DNA of 64,000 nucleotides from Ephydatia muelleri (lineage: Eukaryota > Porifera > Demospongiae > Spongillida > Spongillidae), in contig JABACO010000005.1 in the NCBI GenBank assembly GCA_013339895.1, forward strand, positions 13,264,805 through 13,328,804, written 5' to 3'. Positions within the stretch are counted from its first letter, which is position 1. Each line of letters opens with the position of its first letter. The notes below the pieces were generated by a model that saw only the letters and a list, made by a program, of their open reading frames with translations, had not been told where the DNA came from and searched no databases. Positions 32,055-42,480 of the stretch are shown in pieces. The position numbers and the translations under genes are program-made.

Positions 32055-34067
32055 TCATTCAGTGGCTGTAATAATGTCGATAATTGCTGAATAATAATGC
32101 AATAATCCCAGAAACGACCTCAATTCTTGGACATTTTTAGGTGCAGGAGCGTTTTTTACTGCCTCAACTTTACTATCTGTGGTATGGATTCCAGAGGCAT
32201 CAATTTTATGCCCAAGATACTGAACAGAATCTTGAAATAAGGCACATTTATCCTTTTTAACCTTTAGACCATGATGCTGTAACCGCTTCAAAACCTCCTC
32301 TAACTGGGTGAAATGCTCCTTTTCCGTTGAACCGGTTACCAGAATGTCATCAATGTAACACATAACGTGTTTCATGCCCTGAAGAATAATATCCATGGTT
32401 TTCTGAAACAACGCCGGCGCCGATGCCACACCAAAAGGTAAGCGTGTATACCTGTACAGACCCTTATGGGTATTGATAGTCACAAATTTCTGTGACTCCT
32501 CTTCTAGGCACATTTGCTGATATGCTTGGGAGAGATCAAGCTTAGAAAACTTTTGCCCTCCCACTAGACTCGCAAACAGGTCCTCAGGTTTAGGTAAGGG
32601 GTACTGGTCCACGTCTAATACCCCATTTACAGTAACCTTATAGTCCCCACAGATCCTTATCTGACCATCACCCTTTGGAACTACAACAATTGGGGCTGCC
32701 CATTCACTATGATCCACCTTCTTTATTACCCCCTCCTGTTCTAAGCGATCTAATTCCTTTTCCACAGCCTCTCGTAATGCAAAAGGTACAGTACGCGCTT
32801 TGAAGAATTTCGGTACTGCATTTGGCTTAACCTGCAGCTTGGCATGTACACCCTTTAGGGTTCCCAGCCCGCTCTGGAATACCTCATGGTATCTCTTCAA
32901 CAAGGAGTCTAGCATCGTAACACGGTTAACACTGGCAACCTGACCCACTGTTTTCCAGTCGAGCTTGATGTGCCTTAACCAATCGCGTCCCAGCAAGCTT
33001 GGACCTGTACCCTTGACCACATACAGCACCAATGTACTCAATTGCTGATTATAACTCACTGGTACTTTTGCCTCGCCCACCACTGAAATGGGATCACCTG
33101 TATACGTCCTTAGTAACACCCTGGAGTTTCTCAACTTGACATCCAGGTTCCACTTCTTCCAGGTTCTCTCTGAAACAAGGGTCACGGCAGATCCCGTATC
33201 TATGTCGAACTGAACTCTCCTTCCTTCGATACCCAGCTCCACACAAAAAAGACAACTGTTCTTTAGCCCCACAACCAATACATTTTGAGGCTGATCAATA
33301 TCGTCTTCAACCCACTGGGTGTCTGCCGACTTTGGGGCCTGCCTATGCCGTGGCACTTGAGCTCCTCGACACACTTTAGCAAGATGACCAATTTTACCGC
33401 ACTTGTGACATTGTGCCTTTTGATGATGACAACTAGTTGCTAGATGAGGACCACCACACCTAAAACAAACAGGTTTCTTCTTTGGTCCATTTACCGATGT
33501 AGATGTACTAGAGGATACTTGCTTAACCTCCTCAGTCACTGAAGATGTACTAATTGTCTTGCTGTTCAATTCAGCAGCCTCCATTGCTGTTGAGATTTCC
33601 ACAGCCTTTTGCAGTGACAGATTAGACTCTGACAGCAGTCTCCTTTGAATGCTGTGATTTCTCAAACCACAAACCAGCCGATCTCGTAAAGCCTCTTCAA
33701 GGAAGGCTCCAAACTGGCAGTGTGTCGCTAAGCGTCGTAGTTGAGCCAGGAACTCTGTCACGGACTCTTCCTCTTCCTGCATTCTTCGATAAAACCGAAA
33801 ACGCTCTGCGATAACTAGCGGTTTTGGTTCAAAATGTTCAACCAACGCCTTTGAAATTTCTTCAAACGACTTGGCCTTTACATCCTCTGGTAAGAAGAGG
33901 TCCTTAAGCAGCGAAAAATGCCTTGCGCCAACCACTGTTAAGAGAACCGCAACATGCTTATCGTCACCAACACTATTTGCCAACAAAAACAACTTCACTC
34001 GCTCCAAGTATGCCGATGCCTTTTCGGTCTCTGGTTGAAATTCGCTCAATTGTCCAATTGTAGCCAT
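32055..34067 (-). CDS. gypsy Gag, zinc knuckles, protease and reverse transcriptase in one frame
   Basis: The frame stays open into the LTR, but the first ATG downstream of the primer-binding site is at 34067 (MATIGQLSEFQ), chosen as start. A Gag capsid-like region with the FYRRMQ..ESV.EF...LR pattern comes first. Two CCHC knuckles follow (CFRCGGPHLATSCH, CHKCGKIGHLAKVC; about 33360-33470), then the protease DIDTGSAVTLV (about 33190-33215) and RT with MCYIDDILV (about 32340-32365). It ends FLGLLHYYSA then a stop at 32055, where a small deletion shifts the frame. The RT connection sequence resumes in another frame. Confidence 0.92.
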   Translation of the reverse strand: MATIGQLSEFQPETEKASAYLERVKLFLLANSVGDDKHVAVLLTVVGARHFSLLKDLFLPEDVKAKSFEEISKALVEHFEPKPLVIAERFRFYRRMQEEEESVTEFLAQLRRLATHCQFGAFLEEALRDRLVCGLRNHSIQRRLLSESNLSLQKAVEISTAMEAAELNSKTISTSSVTEEVKQVSSSTSTSVNGPKKKPVCFRCGGPHLATSCHHQKAQCHKCGKIGHLAKVCRGAQVPRHRQAPKSADTQWVEDDIDQPQNVLVVGLKNSCLFCVELGIEGRRVQFDIDTGSAVTLVSERTWKKWNLDVKLRNSRVLLRTYTGDPISVVGEAKVPVSYNQQLSTLVLYVVKGTGPSLLGRDWLRHIKLDWKTVGQVASVNRVTMLDSLLKRYHEVFQSGLGTLKGVHAKLQVKPNAVPKFFKARTVPFALREAVEKELDRLEQEGVIKKVDHSEWAAPIVVVPKGDGQIRICGDYKVTVNGVLDVDQYPLPKPEDLFASLVGGQKFSKLDLSQAYQQMCLEEESQKFVTINTHKGLYRYTRLPFGVASAPALFQKTMDIILQGMKHVMCYIDDILVTGSTEKEHFTQLEEVLKRLQHHGLKVKKDKCALFQDSVQYLGHKIDASGIHTTDSKVEAVKNAPAPKNVQELRSFLGLLHYYSAIIDIITATE

Positions 34068-34087
34068 TGCTTTACCCTCGTCGCCAA

Positions 34088-34209
34088 TGTGATGTCTTAA
34101 CAACAAAATGTCATAATGGCAAAAAGGACGACACCAAAAACTCAACAACACTGTTCTAATTAATGCATACTCCCCATCGTCTACTGCGCATGCGCACATA
34201 TACCTAACA
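34088..34209 (-). repeat. 5' LTR of the complete gypsy element
   Basis: The 122-bp LTR is followed in element orientation by the primer-binding candidate and then by the gag ATG about 20 bp further on. It would hold the promoter. Confidence 0.95.
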
Positions 34210-34214
34210 GTATG

Positions 34215-35206
34215 CTTTGCTTTTAATATAGCATATCCATGCACAAGCTTTCCCATATGCAGGATAATCAGGTGATTCCAAACTTTGCTGTGTTCAGTCT
34301 ACACTGGAGCTTGTACATTTGTACATAAAATACATGCACCTTGATCATTTTGATCAGTTCTGACTCAATGTGTAAGAATTTTGATAAGCCGAATCATAGC
34401 ACATTAGTCTAAGTTCAAAGATGTACGATGTGCTTGTGGTCAATGTGTTGTACATATGTGATGGACATGTGAAAGACATGGCGTGTGGTATTTTGTATGT
34501 CGTGTATATGTGTGTTAATTTTTACAATCTGTTGAAGTGATTTGTGCACCACCACCTGAGAGAGAATTAGCGGATGGTGAAGGTGCACAACTTTTGTCTT
34601 CAGCATGGGAGATGTGAGTGTGTGCACATGTGTGTGCATATGTGTCTATGTGTGGGTACATATACATGTGTGTGTATGTGTATGTGTGTGTGTGTGTGTG
34701 TGTTTGTGTGTGTCATTACATTTTTGGTCAATTTCCCATCCAATAGAAATGCACGGTTTAAAAAGTAGGTTCAACCAAATTATTGTTATTTAGAAAGGGC
34801 TTTTACCTAGAATGTGATCGTGTGGAAGGAGGTGACAAATGACAAACCAAGTCGACACTTCAATATCTGCCACTAAACCCTCCTTCCTTTCTCCATCAAA
34901 ACTAATGAGTACATGAAATGACTACTTAGACATCTTGGCGAGAAAAAATAAATTACAGAACTAATTTTGGGCCTGCGGCAATTGCCGTGTCACTACACTA
35001 CTGTTATGTGGAAAGTGTTTAGTGGTGAGGTTTTGTTACTTTGCCCTACATTTACAATGTCCCTTAGTCACTGATTAGTTTTGAAGCCATTATCAATTTC
35101 TAGAGGGGGCTGGGTCATTCCCAGGCTGGCCTCGCCTCTGACTATTCCCTCTGTCTCTAAACACAGGTCTGCTTTCATCAACGCCATATGTATGTGTGCC
35201 AAGCTG
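34215..35206. other. no gene recognised; (TG)n at about 34664-34712
   Basis: This is the former continuation of the retrotransposon target site. Only TG-rich simple sequence is evident. Confidence 0.5.
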
Positions 35207-35279
35207 TAGTCTCATACCCAGACACATGCTGTGATGTAATTCCATTCCAGCTGTGAGTGTAGGTCTGGGTACGAGACTT
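35207..35279. mobile_element. second member of the TAGTCTCGTACCCAGAC MITE family
   Basis: It starts TAGTCTCATACCCAGAC and ends GTCTGGGTACGAGACT, the same 17-base ends as the S8-exon palindrome (one mismatch), with about 39 bp of unrelated interior. No clear target duplication remains. Confidence 0.75.
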
Positions 35280-35922
35280 ACCCTTGTTTCAAATTTGGGG
35301 CAGAGTGAAGGTAATGAGATGAGCTTCATGGCTTATTGGGGGCAAGCTACATAACATGTACTAGTCAAAGTAAGATGACATGCATTGGGTCCCAGCATTA
35401 TCATTACATAAGTAACCAAATGCCTGTCATACAAGTATCATGCCCTGCCTCGAACACATGTATACATGCATCATTTGAAGGTGTCACGTTCATGCAGGAG
35501 GCATTCTTGCAACCATTAACTCCTCACAATTGGTTAACCTGCCATAATATAACCATGAACACAGAATAGGCATTTGTAATCATGCTTTCAATGGAATTGA
35601 AGATAATTGGTTGTCACCTCTATCTAAAAATACTACTTCCTATGCAATCTAACAAAAGTGACTTCTCCCGACAAACTAAATGCTCACTGCCCCATTTCAA
35701 AGACAGCTGACGCTAAAGGTAGCAACCACTGTGCCTGCAGTGCTGGAATCTCTGCATGTTGCAAAGGGGACTTCTGAAGCTGTGGACAACCATTGCACGA
35801 GCTGCTGGAAGGGACAGGCTACACTGGACTCCAGGGAACCCCCAATGGTGTAGTCATCGGAAGTGACTCTATGTTGTAAAAAGAGCACTGAAGTTTAATA
35901 GCATTTGTGGACCTCATGCGTG

Positions 35923-36865
35923 GCCACCTGATCATCATGCATATCACTTGATCATGCACACCACCTGATCATCATGCATATCACTTGATCATGCACACCA
36001 CCTGATCATCACGCATATCACTTGATCATGCACACCACCTGATCATCATGCATATCACTTGATCATGCACACCACCTGATCATCTTGCATAACTCTTGAT
36101 CATGCACACCACCTGATCATCATGCATATCTCTTGATCATGCACACCACCTGATCATCACGCATATCTCTTGATCATGCACACCACCTGATCATCACGCA
36201 TATCATTGATGATGCACACCACCTGATCATCATGCATATCACTTGATCATGCGCACCACCTGATCATCATGCATATCATTGATCATGCACACCACCTGAT
36301 CATCATGCATATCTCTTGATCATGCACACCACCTGATCATCATGCATATCTCTTGATCATGCACACCACCTGATCATCACGCATATCTCTTGATCATGCA
36401 CACCACCTGATCATCACGCATATCTCTTGATCATGCACACCACCTGATCATCATGCATATCACTTGATCATGCACACCACCTGATCATCACGCATATCAC
36501 TTGATCATGCACACCACCTGATCATCATGCATATCATTGATCATGCACACCACCTGATCATCATGCATATCTCTTGATCATGCACACCACCTGATCATCA
36601 TGCATATCTCTTGATCATGCACACCACCTGATCATCACGCATATCTCTTGATCATGCACACCACCTGATCATCATGCATATCTCTTGATCATGCACACCA
36701 CCTGATCATCGTGCATATCATTGATCATGCACACCACCTGATCATCATGCATATCTCTTGATCATGCACACCACCTGATCATCACGTATATCATTGATCA
36801 TGCACAACACCTGATTGTCACGCATATCATTGATCATGAACACCACCTGATCATCATGCATATCA
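35923..36865. repeat. 37-bp satellite array, about 25 copies, rich in TGATCA
   Basis: Units contain CACCTGATCATCATGCATAT followed by C(A/T)CTTGATCATGCACAC, or shorter variants. Each has two TGATCA palindromes and an ATGCAT-like core. Variants (ACTT, CTCTT, ATT) interleave, pointing to higher-order amplification. The second copy at 59540-60482 is essentially identical. Confidence 0.97.
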
Positions 36866-37181
36866 GAAGTCCCCCATGTGATGCACATAAATAGTGAAGT
36901 GGCCTTACATTGCACTCAAGCGTTCTGCATCAAGATTCATGCTTTCCACAGTGCCAAGTCCAGTAAAGTAGCTGCAAGAGGAAATATCATAGACAATAAT
37001 ATGTCGTGGCCCAAACCACATCTCTTCTCACCTCAGGCCCAGACCTTTGTAGCCTAGATAGCCCAGCACAACCGATGGGCTATTTGGAGAGAATATTTCC
37101 AAATTAAGCACTCTCTTGTGACATGTGTACCACACCCCTGTGTGACACCATCATGTATCATATTGCATTGCTGTGACATAC

Positions 37182-37301
37182 TTATTCTGTAGTAACTGGG
37201 GATGAAGAAGGCATTGATAGTCGGCTGGAGACACGCTGAGGAGTGGCACGATCAATGAGAGGTAAAGTGCATGGCCACTGTTCTCCAATTGACAGACGTA
37301 C
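37182..37301 (-). CDS. possible terminal exon with Ser/Pro-rich tail
   Basis: After a CATCAG acceptor-like site, the minus strand reads VRLSIGEQWPCTLPLIDRAT then SSRLSMPSSSPVTTE and a stop. That is 39 codons that look like a cytoplasmic or secreted tail. It lies downstream of the 39-48 kb SRCR units in their transcription direction. There is no homology to anchor it. The copy is at 60799-60918. Confidence 0.25.
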   Translation of the reverse strand, partial: VRLSIGEQWPCTLPLIDRATPQRVSSRLSMPSSSPVTTE

Positions 37302-38682
37302 CTGATGGCCTGAAGCTGTTTCAGGAGCAACAGAGAACCAGGCTCAAAGTAGGTGGAGGATAGAGAAGCAGCACTGCATTTGGAGGGTCAAGGGGTAGTT
37401 TAAAGTATGAGAGAGGAGGTTGCTTACACCAAGGTATGTTGCCTAAATGATGCAAGGTTCGATGCAATGGAGCACTTGAGGTATGTCCCTGTGATGGTGC
37501 TGTGGGAGAGGATGGAGAATGGAAAGCTGTTTATGTGGGTCAGCTGTGTGTCCACATTCACAGACTACAACCATCCATCAAGGTACATGAACCCTCCCAA
37601 ACCTGGTACACAGCACTTTCATACAGGTAACTACAAAACAGTTTCATCAATATATAAAGCACTTTAATCAAAACCCACATAACTGGTTCATCACCCTATC
37701 AGCACACAGGTACAATCCTCTCATTAGCCACAACACAATTCCTTCCCCTAAGATTCACACTACTCTTTTGAATATGCTTAAAACCCTTCAATTAAAATTG
37801 GCACAACTCATTCTTCTGATAACTCACGCATTTTCACTTTCTGCATTTCGTGTAGCATATGTGGCACATTGAATACTTGCACCATTGCACGGACAATTGA
37901 ATGCTGAAGGGTTAAAATCAGGAACAAGTAAACTCCAAATCTAGATAGTCAGACCTCCCCCGTCATGGTAGGAAGTCAGCTCCCGCTTTGTGGTTCACCG
38001 CCACAGAAGTAAGCAGGTTAAAGTAACAGAATGTAAGCTGATAGGTAATGGTCCAAGTGTTTACATTTTGACAATTGGATTGCATATGTTAATTAGAGCG
38101 AGGGGAGAGAATAATGAGAAAAGGTAGGGGAACATTGAGTGGGGAAAGGAAGGCATGCTGTGGAAATTCATGGCTGATGATGTTGTCACAGCCCCCACTA
38201 GAGCATGTATATCAGTATTTCACTACAATGATATTGTTGACTCCGTAGCAGCTTACCTCTGCCAGCCTGTGTGCCCTTTTCTTGTTACGAAATAAATTAC
38301 CATTATAGACATGTATGATTTTAAATTTTGATTTCATCGATCGAAACGAAATGGTACTTGCAGCACATAACATAAATGAAACACATGCACAGCTAATCAA
38401 TCATGCATATGTACTGAGTTAATTACTCATTAATGTTCAAGTCAGTGCTATATGACCTAGATAGCAGAGGTCTTCCATTTTGACACATTAATACCAGACC
38501 TAGCGTCCTCTACAACCGCTGGTAAGCCATGAGTGGGCTTATAGAGCAGACCTTTTTTCCACTTCAAGTCGCAGTACACATTATTTTAATGAAACACTAG
38601 ATTGCAATGTACACAATTTACATTACTGTACTTTGGTCTTCACATTGATGGATACAACACAAAACAATGGTATGGCATTGGC

Positions 38683-39057
38683 TCACACCAGGTGCAGGTT
38701 CAGCCTTCTATAGAACTTCACAAGCACCACTTTGCTTGGAAAAGCAAGTGGATAGACACTAATGCCTCCTTCAAGGTACACAAGGTACAGCATTGCATAT
38801 GGTGTCATTGCAGCTTGCTTGCCCAAGAATTTCATTACAGAGGAATCTATGTAATCTGGGCACATAGCAGACCAGGCAAAAGTGTCCTGATTTTCCAGGG
38901 ACATGGGACCATAGCATAATGTCTGTTTCATACAGGCATCAAAATTTCGAGAGAACTGGTTCCACTGTAGTATACTATTACTATAACTATTTATTATTGA
39001 AGAACTCACTCGCCCGGCTGACATCCTTTGGTCATATAAAGATGCCCCTTGTGGCAT
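38683..39057 (-). CDS. unidentified 125-codon ORF downstream of the SRCR units
   Basis: The frame is open with ordinary codon composition and a hydrophobic stretch (PYAMLYLVYLEGGISVYPLA) before VKFYRRLN. It may be a membrane-proximal exon of the second SRCR gene or chance. In the second copy an extra T in an A/T run truncates the frame to 62300-62548. No family was recognised. Confidence 0.25.
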   Translation of the reverse strand: MPQGASLYDQRMSAGRVSSSIINSYSNSILQWNQFSRNFDACMKQTLCYGPMSLENQDTFAWSAMCPDYIDSSVMKFLGKQAAMTPYAMLYLVYLEGGISVYPLAFPSKVVLVKFYRRLNLHLV

Positions 39058-39471
39058 CTGGGAGAAGGTGCTATCACAACTTAAAGAATGGCTTGATTGG
39101 CCAGGTTACGTGAGGATCATGCATGACTTGTGCCTCTAGGAAGACTACAGCTCCATGTAAGACACCCCAGACTGGCTCAGAGTGAGTAACTATACAGTGG
39201 CCAGGAGAACAGCAAGAGGAGCAGGTTTGTATGTACACACATGACACATGCATCGTGCACCTTGTTGGAGACATGAGTTCTGCTTGGAATACATTTAGTA
39301 AACATGGAGTGCCTTCCTGCACACACAACATGTCCCACCTCGATGTTTCCACCACCTCCTGCTCCCTCTCCATGGATATCGCACATAATAATTATATGTG
39401 TGTACATTACATCATCATTCCACACGTTCCCATCCTCCCTCACTCCCCCACATTCACTGTACATCTCTTAC

Positions 39472-40040
39472 CTCTGCAAACTACTCCTGCATCTTTGGCA
39501 TGCACACAATCATGGATGCCCCATCCATTGAAGGAACATTGGTCCAGGGATGACTCTGAGCCTGTGCAGGTCACATTATTCATCCAGATGGTTCCATTGC
39601 CTTGGCCAAACTCTCCATTGGTGGAAGCTCTGGCTGTTCCATTGTATCCCAGCTGTCTGCACACCACCTGGGTCCATGCGCAGAACATGTGTTGTATTGT
39701 ACCATCCAACCAAAGGTATTCTATTCCTTTTATTGTACAGTACATTCGTTTTGAACTTTGCTATTTATTGTTCTAGCTCCTCCCCTACTTCTGCTTCCCC
39801 TCTCTCGTCAATTGCCAACTCTATTTCCTTCTCTCACATTCTCCTTCTTACCCTTCTCCTTTATCTCCCTTCTTCCTTACTTTCCAATTTCACTTCCTCC
39901 CTCACTTACAGTGGCATCATTGATGTCCCAGTAGTTACCGCACACTGTACCCCACACTCCACTGTACTGCACTTCCACACGACCACTGTTAGGGGTGGAG
40001 CCTCCCACCAGACGTAGAAGAACAACTGGCTGTCCCAAGT
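39472..40040 (-). CDS. SRCR unit, second gene (most 3' unit seen)
   Basis: Exon A is 39910-40040 (131 bp; acceptor [24 protein letters not shown]) and exon B is 39472-39667 (196 bp; [20 protein letters not shown], ending DAGVVCR, donor GTAAGA). Both are intact with phases as in the first gene. The unit is duplicated at 63090-63657. Confidence 0.9.
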
Positions 40041-40786
40041 CTAAATCAAAAAGAAGGGAGGAATGGCAAAGAGAAGAAAAGGGATATCTACATGCATGTA
40101 CAGTACATGTAAAGAAAAGCTACTCAATGCTACATAGCTATTATCAGCAATCAACACGTGTTGCTGTTACACTGTACATACGTTTGAGATCCTACTGGCT
40201 CAGAGTAAGTGACTACAGTGGCCAGGAGAACAGCAAGAGGAGCAGGTTTGTATGTGCACACATGACACATGCATCGTGCACACCTCTCAGACCTTGTAGG
40301 AGACATGAGTTCTGCTTTGAAGTAGATTTACTGCTGGCTCACTCTGATGTTTCTACAACTTCCTTCCCACTCCATGGCTATCACGTCATGAATATACACA
40401 CTTCTCCATCCCTCTCTCACATTCACTGTAGATGCACGCACATGCGGTGTACAAATATGTGTACACAATGTAGTATTGCGCATTTATGGAGGTCAGCCTC
40501 GACTAGTACACTTCATAATACACACATAAGATAATCCTCTCATTCTGCTCATTATGTGATACCCAAATGTCACACTCATCCAATTTATATCCCTCAATTC
40601 AGACCAGGGGCTTGGGAGTCTGTCTGGGCTTTGCCCAGCTTTCAATTTTGAGCAATATAAAGAGATTAGGGGCTATTTCAATTGGTCTGTTCTTTTCAGG
40701 TATTGGTTCAGTTTCTACTTCATGCAGTTCCTGAGGAGATTCTACCTTTGTAGACTCAGCCCTTGTCTCGTAAATCCATTGGATTC

Positions 40787-41574
40787 ATATGGAACGTTCT
40801 ATACGAAAATGGGTCTTGTGCATGGATTTTATTTTATAACATAAAATTTAAATCGATATATCTTCCGAATTATTAACGTTATCGGGTTCCTATTTTTAAC
40901 ACAACATACCACACCATTACTATATGTGAAAATCCATTTTGGTGTCTTACACATGCGGGGTACCGACGTTTCAAGGTCCGATACCCCGTAGGGTTCAAAA
41001 CGGCCACATCTTCAGGTAGGAGTGTCCAAATCGGTTCAAAATAGGTACCTATGTAGAAGGGTTCTACCGCTATTGATTTGTTCTGTTCATTTTGCTTTAT
41101 CCGTTATGGAGATACAAGTGTGCAAAGAAATTGCATATTTCCCGGGCGTTACGCGCCATTAACGTATACGAGGACGTCCTCGAGCCAGTCGTAATACCTT
41201 AATGGCGCGTAACGCCCGGGAAATATGCAATTTCTTTGCACACTTGTATCTCCATAAAGGATAAAGCAAAAATTAACGAACAGAACAATTCAATAGCGGT
41301 AGGACCCTTCTACATAGGTACCTATTTTGAACCGATTTGGACACTCCTACTGGAAGATGTGGCCGTTTTGAACCCAACGGGGTATCGGACCTTGAAACGT
41401 CGGTACCCCGCATGTGTAAGACACCAAAATGGATTTTCACATATAGGAATGGTGTGGTATGTTGTGTTAAAAATAGGAACCGATAGCGTTAATATTTCGG
41501 AAGATATATCGATTTAAATGTTATGTTATAAAATAAAATCCACAAGACCCATTTTCGTATAGAACGTTCCATAT
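40787..41574. mobile_element. 788-bp foldback element with 375-bp inverted arms
   Basis: Arms 40787-41161 and 41200-41574 are long imperfect reverse complements around a 38-bp spacer. Outer ends are ATATGGAACGTTCTATACG and its complement. Inner ends are CGTTACGCGCCATTA and its complement. There is no coding content. It sits between SRCR units of the second gene. Confidence 0.92.
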
Positions 41575-41860
41575 AGTGACGTACTAATTACAATTGTCTG
41601 CAGAGCTATTTCAGCTTGAACAGTACCACTCTCAGAGAGGTGTCACGTAGTCAAACCACGTCTCCCTTCTGCAATGGCTTGAAGGATTTGCTTTGTGGTG
41701 TTGATCAAGATTTTATGGTGGTGCTTCGGTCCTTCACCACCACTTGCAGTGACTGTCCCATTAGCAGTTCAGCTTGACTGTACCCATTCTTCAGTGGATG
41801 CTAGAAGTCCCAAGACCTTTAGAAATACATGGCTACCAAACACATTGTCTAGCTTTCTCC

Positions 41861-42480
41861 CTACATTTTGTTAGGCCCTGATGACCTGAGTGTAACTATC
41901 CTCTTTCTGATGCACACAGATCTCTTCCAGTCTTTGTTAGTGTCAGGAATTATTGTACTAACAATATGGCAAACAAAGACATCTGTCTCTTCTTGTAACA
42001 TGAGATCTTGATCTTGGTTAATGACAAGTGCTCGAGAAAGAGCAGCAACAATGGAAGATCTTTTCCTGGAACCTGGGGACATTGAGTACGTAAATTTCAT
42101 CAAAGATGAAATCTCTAAATGCAAATGTGCGACACATCCTGACTGTTTTTGCAGTGAGCACGGGTCCTAATGGCTTGTGGTCCATCTCAATACGGAATCA
42201 TAGACAATGCTTCTTCTCTATCTGGGCATTGTGTTGTTCAGTTGATAATGCACAGGCAACTGGTCTGCATGCTTTTGTCGTACTACTGTTTCTAAACACT
42301 GGTTTCCTAATACTACAATGTACACAGCCAATAGTTGTGTGGAGCTTAACTTCACCTGGATTTTCTCAAATGACTTCTGCTGTGCTGAACCCCATATTCG
42401 CTGATTCTTTGAACTCTCTTTACAACAACAGGATGGAGGGAGTGGGACCATTGATATTCTCTCACTCAGCATGTTACTAA
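41861..42480 (-). mobile_element. decayed gypsy pol, RNase H region
   Basis: Minus-strand pieces read NQRIWGSAQQKSFEKIQVKL (RNase H entry), then SMSPGSRKRSSIVAALSRAL and LMLQEETDVFVCHIVSTI, as follows the ADALSRA motif of gypsy elements. Frames shift repeatedly. With the RT fragment near 44.64-44.96 kb it probably represents one old element split by later insertions. Confidence 0.75.

Larger units (their letters stand above)
29913..34209 (-). mobile_element. structurally complete Ty3/gypsy LTR retrotransposon, 4.3 kb
   Basis: Two 122-bp LTRs (29913-30034 and 34088-34209) flank gag-pol on the minus strand, and the 5-bp target duplication GTATG is present at 29908-29912 and 34210-34214. In element orientation the LTR runs TGTTAGGTATATG...GACATCACA. 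A primer-binding candidate, TTGGCGACGAGGG, follows the 5' LTR, and the purine tract GTAGGGGGAGGG precedes the 3' LTR. LTRs differ at very few bases, so insertion is recent. The coding region has two frame breaks (near 32070 and 31850), so it is probably not autonomous. Confidence 0.95.

Noticed and set aside
35923..36865. CRISPR-like regular repeats
   Set aside because: There are no unique spacers, the whole 37-bp unit repeats, and the context is eukaryotic. It is a satellite.
37407..37667. 86-codon plus-strand ORF, duplicated at 61024
   Set aside because: Conservation between the copies only reflects the duplication. There are no motifs and no supporting splice sites.
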